From: Amphimedon queenslandica
Lineage: Eukaryota; Porifera; Demospongiae; Haplosclerida; Niphatidae
Length of the DNA: 57,137 nucleotides
Assembly (NCBI RefSeq): GCF_000090795.2
Contig: NW_003546302.1
Location: 185,414 to 242,550, forward strand
Reading direction: 5' to 3'
In this document: positions 12,086 through 22,450 of the stretch, in pieces
Numbering within the stretch: position 1 is the stretch's first letter
How the letters are laid out: each line of letters opens with the position of its first letter
The notes under the pieces: model-generated
The model's database searches: none
The model's input: only the letters and a program-made list of their open reading frames with translations
What the model was told of the DNA's origin: nothing
Translations under genes and position numbers: made by a program

Positions 12086-14102
12086 ACAATACCTATCAAA
12101 CAATTACAATACATAATAATAATAATGCAATCATAATATCACAATATACCACACAGATTCAAAGGCATCTTGGTGTTTTTTAGTGGTAGGCTAAACCGCT
12201 TGTTTTGAAAGGGTATGAATCACACATGTTCTGACCCTTCGATTAAAATTTGTAAAATTATAACTAGAATGTTGTTATTTCTGCACATTACAAATATGGA
12301 AGTAATGACAATTACATTAAATACAACTGCATACATAATCTAATACTTATAAGGTTTCTTAATGTGGTTTGAGCGAAACTTATGACAGCTCTGGCAGGCC
12401 AGATGTGTCTTCCATGACAGGCATGACACTTTCACAATTAGACATCAGAGAATTAACAAAAACACATGTATTGCTTGCAAAGTAACAATGATAGGACAAT
12501 AATCTTTAGTCCTTCGCATTAAAATACAGATAGAATTACATTCCAGTATATAATTAATAATATTAGATGAATTAGATCTGCATAGAGTTATGTCTTCCAC
12601 TGATATCAAGAAGTAAAATTACTTTTACAAGTACACTAAATGTAAATTACCTTTCTTCATGTTTTAGAGGATAGTTTGTACAAATCATTGGAGTTGATTG
12701 GAGTAGCTCGTATTGTCATTTTTGGATTTGCCATGTTGGCCTTTGTTGTGAAGCAGGGCAACAATATCACCAATTTATGTAGCAGCTAGACGACCATCAA
12801 TCCCGAAAGGTAACGAACAGGATGTTACCCTTCTGCTATTAAAGCTGCACTAACAGATTGTCAAAAACTTTGTCACCCTAGTCTACACAAAATAATCAAT
12901 ATTGCATCAACTGTTTCTAACCTATAAGTGCCAACACAATCAATACATGTTTCTCCAGTCTCAAATGGCCCATGGGCTGCAACAACTGGCCAGTTAGGTA
13001 GTGTCCAATAATGCAATGCAACTGTAACACAAGAAATAGTAAGTACTGCCAAGAAAAAATTGTGCTTCAAGGCTATTCTCATGAGTTTATATTAATCATA
13101 TACCATGTGATTTACTTGGAAACAATTGTTATGTCAAACCGTGTCTTAATTAAAGGACAAATCTCCTGCAATCTGTACTACTTGGCAAATTTCTCAAAAT
13201 GATGTCCACCTAAATATACTTCCTTTGCCCTCCTTTAACTAGTTCACCATCTTTGTTGAGCTCAATGTCTTAAACAAAAACCCATGCCCCTTCATTTTGT
13301 TGGCCAACCATGGTAGCACCTTTGCACGTTTAAACATTTGTGACGACACTAGACATTCAATTTTTAAAATTGGAAAACTGTTGCTCATTTAGAGCTAGGG
13401 TCATTCCTCCACTGCCAAATGAGTTACTCAACTGAGTCATAAGTGTTGACTTATTTAGTGCTGCTATGTTTGTGAAGGAACATTTACAAAAGGAAATAAC
13501 AAAATTGAACTTACAATGTGAAGAATTAATCAACAGTCCTTTTTAAAAGAGCATTATTCTCCTTGGCCTCAACAAAAGATTTGAGCTTTATGGCTAAGTC
13601 ACCCATACAAACATTTGACCTACTGATACTTTTTATGCTGGGATTGATGAATTTGAAAAAGCTTCTATAAACAATAGCAATTATTATTAGAGACTTTACA
13701 ATATAGCTAATTGAATGCTATAATGACTTCACAACCACTATTGCATCCACATTACTCTTTTTCTCGCATAGCACATGATTATTAATGAAGTTCTAGCATA
13801 ATATCAATCATGTTTTCAACAACATTTTTGTTTTTACAAGTGATATGAAGTGAAACCTATCAATAAAGGTCAAGCGAATACATGAATGCATAAATGCATG
13901 CATAATTATCATACTGTTTCAGACTTATTAGACATGTTGCTGTATTGATGATGCTCAATGTGTTTCAGAACATCTGTCAATGTATGACAAAAATATGATA
14001 ATTCTGAATTATGACATGGCCAATTAAGGTAGACATATGACTGATGAGAGCCTGGTCATCTGAGACTAATGGCAATAAATTATCAATGGGCAACTGAGTT
14101 TC
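12086..14102. other. Gene-poor interval with a decayed minus-strand coding trace
   Basis: On the minus strand, 13082-12873 reads HYWTLPNWPVVAAHGPFETG followed by ETCIDCVGTYRLETVDA. Farther upstream on the same strand (about 13330-13130) is a second protein-like piece (ATMVGQQNEGAWVFV, then IELNKDGELVKGGQRKYI and SSTDCRRFVL). Both look like fragments of one protein, but stops separate them and I do not recognise the family. The rest of the interval shows nothing. Confidence 0.4.
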
Positions 14103-14110
14103 TTCTTCAG
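14103..14110. repeat. Left target-site duplication of hAT element
   Basis: ttcttcag here is identical to 16799-16806. Eight base pairs is the hAT target-site length. Confidence 0.85.
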
Positions 14111-16798
14111 TAGGGGCGGATTCATGGCGTGGCTTGGGGAGCTGTAGCCCCCCCAAAATTGCATCATCTTTTTACCTCACCCACATAAAATGAAGAGGCC
14201 GAGTGTCTTAAATTTCTCTGCTAGTAAGAGTAAAAGACCTAGAGAAGTACAAGCCCAGGCTGTTCAACTCACAACCAGTGACTCAGATTCAGATTTATCA
14301 GAGCCTGAGGATTCATTAGACATGGAGGAAGTATGTAATGGTGACTGTAGTAATTCTACTGAACCCATAAGTGCCATTGCTGAAACTGATGTGACTAGTA
14401 AATTATTAGCAATGTAAATAATTATTTTCTTTCTCAAAGCATGACACATTCTCAGAGTCACATGAAGTTATTAAAGTACATACACCTCCTGGTCCACCAG
14501 ATACAGCTCAAACTGATGATAACTTCCCAGTTCAACCCAAGTCATGTAATGGTTTTCTGAAATGTGTCATGGAATCTCAGCAACGTTCTATTAATTTAAT
14601 GTGGTATGTTACATACCCATTTATTGAGTATTCATTTCAAAAAGACGCTAAATTTTGCTTCCCTTGTTGCCTATTTCCATCAATGGTAGATTTAGAAGTG
14701 AAGAGGTGTTTATTGTGCATGGCTTTAGGGATTAGAAAAAGCTGGGATCAAAGCTAAAGAAACATGTCAAATCTGTATCTCATAAGAACAGTCTAACTTT
14801 TTGGAGTGGATATAAACAGGCAAATGATCATGGAACTATTGGAGATATCATAGACAGTGCAAGAGCCACACGCATTCATAAGAACAGAAAATTATTGATA
14901 CCTATTTGTAAGGTTGTTGCACTCTGCGCTCATCAAAGTATTGCTCTTCGTGGCCATTGGGAAGTTGAGGATTCAGAAAACAAAGGAAATTTTTTAGTGA
15001 TTCTTTCTATCATTGCGTCTGAGAGTCCTGTCTTAAAAAGCCGTGTTGATAACTGTGCCAGAAATGCTAAATATTTGTAAAAGGCCACACAAATTGAGCT
15101 TCTAGAAGCAGCATCTGATGTGATTTGTACGCAAATTAGTGAGGAAGTAAAGGTGTGTGGGTTTTTATCTATATTTGCCGATGAAGCTCGTGATAAGTCA
15201 GGAGTAGAGCAACTCCATTATGTCTAAGATATGTTCGTTGGTTTTACAGCTTGTCATAAGTTGGATGCTACATCCTTGGCTATACAAATTTTTGCTGCTG
15301 AGGTAAATAAGCTAGGTTTTGATATGGTGAACTGCATTGCTCAATGTCATGATGGTGCATCTATCTTGAGTGGATGATTTGGTGGAGTTCAAAAGAAAGT
15401 TCACGAAATAGTAGGAAAGAATTGTATTTATGTTCATTGCTATGCCCACCATCTCAATCTCATTGTTGTCACTACTGCCTCCTGTATTGAAAATGTGAGA
15501 AATTTTTTTGGCTTACTTGAGGTGGTATATTGTTTTATTACTGCATCAACACTTTGACATGACAGGTTCTAATTCAGAAGGGCAAGAATGTTAAAGTTAT
15601 GGAAATTCCTAATCTGTGTGACACTAGATGGGTATGTCGCTATGTTGCTGTACGTGTATTTAAAGAGTAATATAGCTGTATATTAGATACATTGCACAGT
15701 ATTGCCAATAACACACATGATGGGCGAGAGAGGTCTGAAGGCTTTGGTCTGTTAATGCAACTCAAGAGTTTGTCATTCATTTTACTTACTTGGATATTTT
15801 CTAGTATTCATAGTGCTACTAAAGTTCTATCTGATATGCTTCAAAGTAAAACAATAGATTTAGTTATAGCCATTGATTTGGTAGCCTCATTAACAAAAAC
15901 CTTGGCTAATTTTCGCTCACCTAAATTTTCTCATGACGAGATATGGATTCATGTACAGTCAGATGTTGAGAAATGCTGTATATCTACTGTACAATGACGT
16001 CACACTACAGTTCCTAGACATTTGCAAGACTATTTATGCTTGGAATCTACCAGTCATCCTTCTCATGAAGACTTCACAGAAGATAGTAGCAGTGCCTTTT
16101 ATAATTGTATCACTGATAAAATTTTTGTAAAGCTACATAGTCGTTTTGATGATTCAAGGAAAGTTATTATAGCAGTTACTGCTTGTAATCCAAACATAAA
16201 ATCTGTTTTGAAATATTCAGCTATTTTATCTTTAGCCAATGAATGCTCTGTTGACGTATTAGGACTGAATGGGGAGTTACAGGTTGCTAATAACTTACTA
16301 TGCAAGAATAAGGATGTAGAAACTACAAAAGACTCCTATAGTTACCTCTGCACTGTGAACCCCGCTTTTCCTATCTTAAAGAAAGTTGTACAAGGTGCTT
16401 TAACCATACCAGTCTCAAATGCTAGTTCAGAGAGATCATTTTCCACTCTAAAAAGAATTAAAACTTAAGTTCAACAATGACGACTAATCGTTTGTCAAGC
16501 CTTGCTATTCTGTCAGTTGAAAGGAACCTTTCGAAGGAAATGGACTACAATGCAGTTATTGACAATTTTGCTGCTGCTGGAAACGGAAGAATAACATTCT
16601 CTTAACATGTTATCTATTATAATTAATTGACGCCATCGCTTAAATTATAATATTTTATTATGAATGTACGTGCGCATAACAGCCATAATTAATGAAATTA
16701 CATGCACCGGAAGTAAGCGTAGCCCTAAAATTTTCGCATTCAACAACACCCTTTCCTTTTTTCTATCCCCCACTTTCTGCCATCTAGATCTGCCACTG
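14111..16798 (+). mobile_element. Complete hAT element with 8-bp target duplication
   Basis: The element starts taggggcggattcatgg and ends ccatctagatctgccactg, an imperfect terminal inverted repeat pair of the AGGGGCGGAT type seen in many animal hAT elements. Both ends abut the identical octamer ttcttcag, so the boundaries are well fixed (2,688 bp). The interior is one plus-strand hAT transposase, broken by stops. The perfect target duplication suggests that insertion was not very ancient despite the coding decay. Confidence 0.88.
14190..16605 (+). pseudogene. hAT transposase, ZMYM1/TTF-zinc-finger type
   Basis: The N-terminus (14190) is acidic and Ser/Asp-rich after a basic start (MKRPSVLNFSASKSKRPRE). 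A TTF-type zinc finger follows at 14569-14757 (WYVTYPFIEY, then FCFPCCLFPS). The DUF4371-like core holds LSIFADEARDKSGVEQL near 15170 (first Asp), CHDGASILSG near 15350 (second Asp) and VHCYAHHLNLIVV near 15433. The C-terminal hAT dimerisation region has VSNASSERSFSTLKRIKT near 16410, carrying the catalytic Glu. In-frame stops occur near 15079, 15225, 15376 and 16468, and frames shift near 14410, 14745 and 15990. The protein is related to ZMYM1/p52rIPK-type hAT proteins. It cannot be produced intact. Confidence 0.85.
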
Positions 16799-16806
16799 TT
16801 CTTCAG
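16799..16806. repeat. Right target-site duplication of hAT element
   Basis: Octamer ttcttcag, identical to 14103-14110. Confidence 0.85.
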
Positions 16807-17217
16807 ATGTTTCAGACAAATCTACCTGATCTCTTACAGCATACAGTTGGAAGAAATGAAATGCCTCCATTTGTTGGTGACGATGTGAAATACTTTATGA
16901 AAGTTGTCTCCAACTATTTTAAAGCGATTCAAATGACAAATTTCTTTTCAGAAATCATCAGAAATTGCATCAGTTAATGAATTGCCTAAAAATAAATTAA
17001 TAAAAGCTAATAACATGTACATTGATATAACTGTACCTAAGTTGAATGAAGTATTTCATAATGTTGGTGATGGAGGGCTGCTAATAGAATCATTGCAGCC
17101 CCATGCATCACATTTTTCTTCAGAATTACATACATGTACAAGTAAAATACCAGTACTGGACTGTACACTTGTGTTTATCTAAAGATCTGTCTTCATTTGA
17201 AGTAAACCTATATTAAT
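16807..17217. other. Host sequence flanking the hAT element
   Basis: Immediately after the target duplication a short frame reads MFQTNLPDLLQHTVGRNEMP and then PFVGDDVKYFMKVVSNYF. It is protein-like but short and ends at a stop near 16977. A second frame at 16982-17182 has no recognisable domain. This may be the remains of the locus the hAT element inserted into; I cannot identify it. Confidence 0.35.
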
Positions 17218-17671
17218 TACAAGTGATTGAAAAAAATTCTCTTAAATAAGATAAAGTAGGGTTGTCCAAAAATTAAAGAAACAGGGGGTTGAGTTCATTC
17301 CTAATAATAATTATTAGTTCCATCAATAATAATATACATTAATTAATAAAACTTATATTTAACGACAAAAAATAATTCAAAAATTCAACCCTACTTTGCA
17401 GAAATATGATCATTATAATTATACTTTAATAACAAATGTAGAACCTTAAAGGATTACTGAAAGTATTCCTTCAGCATACATCATCTTCTGCAAAGTAGGG
17501 TTGAATTTTTTCAATTAATTTTATCATTCAATATCAGTTTTATTAATTAACATAAATTATTATTAATGGAACTAATAATTATTATTATGAATGAACTCAA
17601 CCCCCTTGTTTCTTTAATTTTTTGACAACCCTACTTCTTCTTACTTAAGAGAAATTTTTTTTACTTGTGTC
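17218..17671. mobile_element. Foldback (long inverted repeat) element, about 450 bp
   Basis: The left arm (17218-17397) and right arm (17492-17671) are near-perfect reverse complements. Paired landmarks are acaagt/acttgt at the outside, attctctt/aagagaa, agtagggttgtcc/gacaaccctact, gggttgagttcatt/aatgaactcaaccc, and caaccctactttgcag/ctgcaaagtagggttg at the inside. The loop (about 17398-17491) is unique. No coding capacity. Consistent with a foldback MITE. Confidence 0.85.
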
Positions 17672-17824
17672 CATACTTTTATTGAATTTTATTAAATATT
17701 AATCATAATAATTTTTTCATTCAATTTTAGGTTAAAAAGATTATTAGTTATTACTGGAAGAAAATAATTTTTGAAATTAGAGCCATGGGAACTTCCAACA
17801 TTATAAAAAACAGTTTTTATAATT

Positions 17825-18061
17825 GTGACCATAATTGACAAAAGGTACCTTATGGCGGATAGGAAATTTGGTCTTTATACCCTGCAAAATCCAACTTCCA
17901 GACCTCCATTTATCAAAACATTACTCCAGAGGATGCAAAAAGTTACTATGTAACTTTTAGAAACAATAGTTGTCTGACAGAGCACTCACAGGTTGATATT
18001 TTTCATTATAATCATGAATTTAAAAATCCGCCATAATGTACCTTTTGTCAATTATGGTCAC
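17825..18061 (+). mobile_element. 237-bp MITE, copy 1
   Basis: Starts gtgaccataattgacaaaag and ends with its reverse complement, cttttgtcaattatggtcac. The interior includes tatggcgg...ccgccata inverted blocks near each end. Other copies are at 48159-48395, 50189-50426 (opposite orientation) and 56805-57040. No coding capacity. No target duplication was convincing, so the transposase family is not assigned. Confidence 0.9.
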
Positions 18062-18313
18062 CATTACTAATAATATAAAATTTGAATCATTAATAAATTC
18101 ATAGCTAAGCTAATTCTTATTCATTACTGCAACTTCAATGAGTCTATTCAAGTTCTTTAATATATTTTCTCCTAACAAAATCTCTAACCTTATTCTAGTC
18201 TCTTACCCTCCCTCTCTCAACTCTCTCTCTCTCTTGCACTGCATTTATTTGTCCAGGACGTTAGTCCGTCAAGCTTGCAGTTATAGATCTAGCTACCTTA
18301 TTTCTTTTTTGTA

Positions 18314-18860
18314 GTGATAATGAATGTTTCAGCAGCACCAGAAGCTGATGTAGGCCATGAAGGCCCTCCACCAACACCATTACTAGTTGCTGCCAGTGCA
18401 GACCATGGAGGTCCTCCTCCTCCACCACCACCACCAGTTGTTGCAGGTGGATCTCCGCCAGCACCATTTGCTGGTGGTCATGGATGCCTTCCACCAGCAC
18501 TATTTGCTGCCAGTGCAGGCCATGGATGTCCTCCTCCTCCACCACCACCACCAGTTGTTGCCGGTGGAGGCCATGGAGGTCCTCCTCCTCCACCACCCCA
18601 CCACCACAACCACCAGTTGCTGCAGGTGGAGCCCATGGGGGTTCTCCACCAGCACCAGTTGCTGGTGGTCATGGAGGTCTTCCACCTGCACCAGTTGCTG
18701 GTGGTCATGGAGGTCTTCCACCACCACCAGTTGCTGGTGTTTATGGAGGTCCTCCACCTCCTCCAATCCCTGTTCCTCTATTAACAGCCCATCCACCACC
18801 TAATCCTGCCTTAGGCATAGCAGCTCTGCAACAGCAGAGGTTGCTAATACTGAGGTAACT
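18314..18860 (+). CDS. Proline/glycine-rich repeat protein exon, one frameshift
   Basis: A pyrimidine tract and AG (ending 18314) precede an open frame that encodes a low-complexity repeat. The units read roughly 'GGHGGPPPPPPPPVVAGG', alternating proline runs with VAGGHGG blocks, like a formin FH1 or WASP-family proline region. The frame at 18314 carries the repeat to about 18600. There, one extra base in a C-rich run shifts the same repeat into the next frame, where it continues to about 18858 (GGLPPAPVAGGHGG, then PPPPPIPVPL). A GTAACT donor follows at 18857. The codon pattern is preserved on both sides, so the shift is either recent or an assembly or replication-slippage error. Without flanking exons I cannot name the gene. 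Confidence 0.5.
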
Positions 18861-18879
18861 TAGGAGCCTAAATTGGCTA

Positions 18880-21110
18880 ATCGTAAGGTGTTACCAATAC
18901 TCTAAAATAATAATGTCTTTTCTATTTTAGTAAATGAACTGACCTAGTGCCCCAAGAGAATGTGGCAGGGGCAGAAGGGGTGGACGTCATGGAGGAAATG
19001 TGACTAAAAGCTATAATTTTTATTAAATGGGACTTTTTTAGTTTATATAAATATATCACTACTAACAACAAAAAGTCAATTATTTTGCAGCGCAAAAAGG
19101 AGAAATAGGAATTACAAAAGTATAATGATGAATTGTTCAGCAAGGCAAAATGCTTTAATACTTGAGATTCTATCTTCCTACAATAATATATGTATACTAT
19201 ACATCATTTATAATTATTACAAGTAAATACACTACTTACTGTGGCCATAATAAAAATAATGACTTAATTATCAAACAATTATACATGTAAGCTTGAATAA
19301 TAACCTATACGAAATACATAGAAGTAAGACTCTTTCTAAACTTTAGATATTCTATGTTATGTTACTACGTATTTCATTGCTAAGGTTACGATAATGTGCA
19401 ACCAATGCTGCTAAAATCTGGTGCCTCCTACAGTGTGATAAACTACTGATCAAGGAGCTAAAAAACACCACTAAGTTACAGATAATAAAGAAATTAATTT
19501 AGTTACAACAACCTAAATCCAGAATAGCCTTTAATTATTATTGCACATTCCAATATCGAGCAAAACTATTGTTGAATCATCAAATCATATCCAGCTGTAA
19601 TTACCTGTAACGCCATAGGAATAGAAACATATCAAGGGCAAGCAATGTAAACTTACAGGCTAATAAAAACAATAGCACAAATAGTAATGGTGAACAAACT
19701 TTATTACCAATCACATCAACTTTTGTATTACTTGTACTCCCATTATACATACTATAAATTAAACTAGGTGAAAGGAATAAATTGCAAGCATGATAATCAT
19801 TAAACACTACAACTACCAATAATCCACTACATATACAATACACTGTGATAAACATGTACATGTATATGCATGTTATACGTTATGTTTGTCACAAACATAC
19901 TTTTGAGTCTCATTCCAAGGCAGACATCACTCTTTAACACCACATTGTAGTCCTTGTGCCAAATAAGTACCTGTAAAAAGTATGAATGTGATAATAATAA
20001 TAATGATAATGTTAGCATTTATAATGTTTCTGATTGGATCATACATGTATGTGCATGCCTGCATTTTAGACATAAAATTGCTTACTAATGCTATCCTTAG
20101 TTAAGATACTGTCATGACTTGCTTAATATACAATAACACTGAATATGAAGAATTTTTAATGTGCAAACAATATTTTTTTGTTAATGATACACTTCTCATT
20201 CTCACAATGTGAGAGGTGTAACGGCATATAGACTGTTTCAGCTACCAATTGAACACAATGGACAGTGCACCTCATACTAGTCAGTATGAAAGGCTAGTCA
20301 CAAAGTAATGAAAACCGAGCTTCAGGATCTGAAAATGGTAATCATTAATGAAGTGTCTATGGTTTCTAGCTTCAATCTCACATACATACACATGAGAATG
20401 AATGATTTGAATCAGACGAATGGTTTCGTCGTAAGAATGTCCTCTTGATGACATCCTTCAATTGTCACCAGTTCGAGGTGAGCCAGTGTTTGACAAAGTA
20501 ACAGCATCAACACTAATAATTATACAGACTTGGTAGTATTTGGGTGCAGTGAACATATTAGCGTGATACTGTCACCCAAGACGAATTGCTAATCAATGAA
20601 AGACAAAAAACTAATCAGAAATGGACAAAGTGGGATGGGGCTTTCCCAGACAATCAGAGTCTCACTGCACTTTGTGAAGGAATATTGTCGATGCTCTTTG
20701 AGGAAAGTTAAAATATTACATTAGGATTGTAACGCTCCAGTTTGCCTGTTTCCAAAAGTAGATATGTGTAAGGAATATAATGAAGCAATGTTGGCTAATT
20801 TGCCAAGTCCAACTATAAAAATAAAAGCCACAAATTTACTTGATGGTACTGTCAACATACATGTACATAGCATAATAGATTATGATGATTTAGAAAAAGG
20901 TTTGGCAAAAGTCAAAACAAATAAACAAGCATTTTAACAATACTGGTGGCTTAGACGCCAAATTAAACTTGGTTTATGGTATTGAAAAATGTCTTTGTGT
21001 ATAGAACCCACTTTCCTATACTATTGGCTTCTGTTGTTACAATACAAAAATGTCAGTGACTGTCACTAGATAATGCAATCATTGACTCATCACACATTGT
21101 ATTTACTGCA
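18880..21110. other. Gene-poor interval
   Basis: AT-rich. Open frames at 19601-19861 and 19827-20018 (minus) are hydrophobic with no domain and lie in low-complexity DNA. A Gly/Arg-rich stretch near 18960-19005 (CGRGRRGGRHGGN) might be a further exon of the proline-rich frame, but the splice does not resolve it. Confidence 0.45.
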
Positions 21111-21114
21111 GAAT

Positions 21115-22045
21115 GGCTTAAGTTGCCCTATCCCAAGAACAAACATTGCTTGGAGTCCATTTGACACGTTTGAGCGCCAAATCATTCATGGTTTGCTTTT
21201 GTAGCCTAAAAGAAATAAACAGGTTGAGACAATTGTACACACCAGACCTCCCACATAATGCTATTCCTACGGATTGTGGCAGTAGAAAGGGTACAGTTAC
21301 TGGAATTATTGACGAGACACAAGTAAAAATTATAAAATTATGCCACCACCAAAGGTAGCTCATAATAAAAAAAATAGGCCATCAGACAGTAAGTATAATG
21401 CTAAAACTAATTGCCTCTTAAACCACATACTGTTATTACTACTACTAATAATAATAATGACAATAGTGATGATTGTGTGATGACACGGATGAGCAGGAGA
21501 GCTAGTAATTTAAAATACCATCTCCGCAATGCTGCTATTGAAAGAGCATGGTGTAATGCATTAATTAAACTTAGGATATGTTAAATGATAATGACCTAAG
21601 TTGGGTAGCACAACCACAGAATAAACTGTACCCAAAGGAGCTACTGATGTACCTTGTGATGATAATTTTTAATTTAATGCTCTGTGTCTGGTTCTTACAC
21701 TCAGCAAAATTTTATATGATCAGCCACTGTCAGATACATGCCCGAAATAGAAAAGCGGCTACGTCGTTGGCTGACATTCTATAATTCAGTAAAAGATTAT
21801 ATTGCTGGAGAAGGTATGGATAAAAATTATATGTGTGAGGGAGATGTAAGAATGGCTGACTTGTCGAAATGGTTACATATTCTATTATGAGTTATGGAAT
21901 GAATGGATATGTTATTCCCCACATACATGTAATGCTGATCGTAATTCACCAGCAATATACTTAACCCTTATTAACTTGAACCATTATCGTGTAGTTACAT
22001 CAACAGTAGATGGTAATACTATTAACAGTGGTAATACATGTGATG
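21115..22045 (+). pseudogene. Possible OTU-like cysteine protease remnant
   Basis: Read across frames, 21640-21730 gives DVPCDDNF, a stop, then FNALCLVLTLSKILYDQPLS. This resembles the OTU catalytic block (PxDGNCLFxAL), with the nucleophilic Cys lost. YMPEIEKRLRRWLTFYNSV follows near 21738. Near 21955-22000 AIYLTLINLNHYRVVTST resembles the OTU catalytic-His block. A piece near 21120-21190 (CPIPRTNIAWSPFDTFERQI) may be an upstream exon. Stops and frame changes separate the blocks. The assignment is tentative. Confidence 0.35.
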
Positions 22046-22089
22046 ATGACAAGAAAAGGAAAATAAAAATGAGAAAAAGAATAATAATT

Positions 22090-22450
22090 AGTGAGACAGT
22101 ATAATTGTTATGGCCATAGCAATAGTTGAACAATATTGTGAGACAGTGTCATATAGGCCATAGCAATGAATTATTAATGAGACAGTGTGGTATGCCATAG
22201 CTTTAAATGAAACAGTGACATAATGGCATTGTTTAAGTTATTTAAAGAGAAGTGTTATATTGGTCACACCTTGTAATGACACAGTGCCATATTGGCATTA
22301 GCTTACTATGAATGATATATGAGACACAGTGATATTGGCAACATCATTCAATGATAATACATGAATGATGAACTAGACACTGTGATATTTGCCATAATAA
22401 TTACATAAATAATAAACTAGACATTGTGATAATAGCATAATCAATAACAT
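22090..22450. repeat. Degenerate tandem array, eight units
   Basis: About eight diverged units share a core such as gagacagtgtcata and a second core ggccatagcaat. Successive cores lie at about 22092, 22138, 22180, 22208, 22278, 22322, 22374 and 22415. Spacing varies between roughly 30 and 70 bp. No coding potential. Confidence 0.65.

Noticed and set aside
18261..18799. Minus-strand open frames over the proline-rich region
   Set aside because: They are reverse complements of the proline/glycine repeat and have no independent support.
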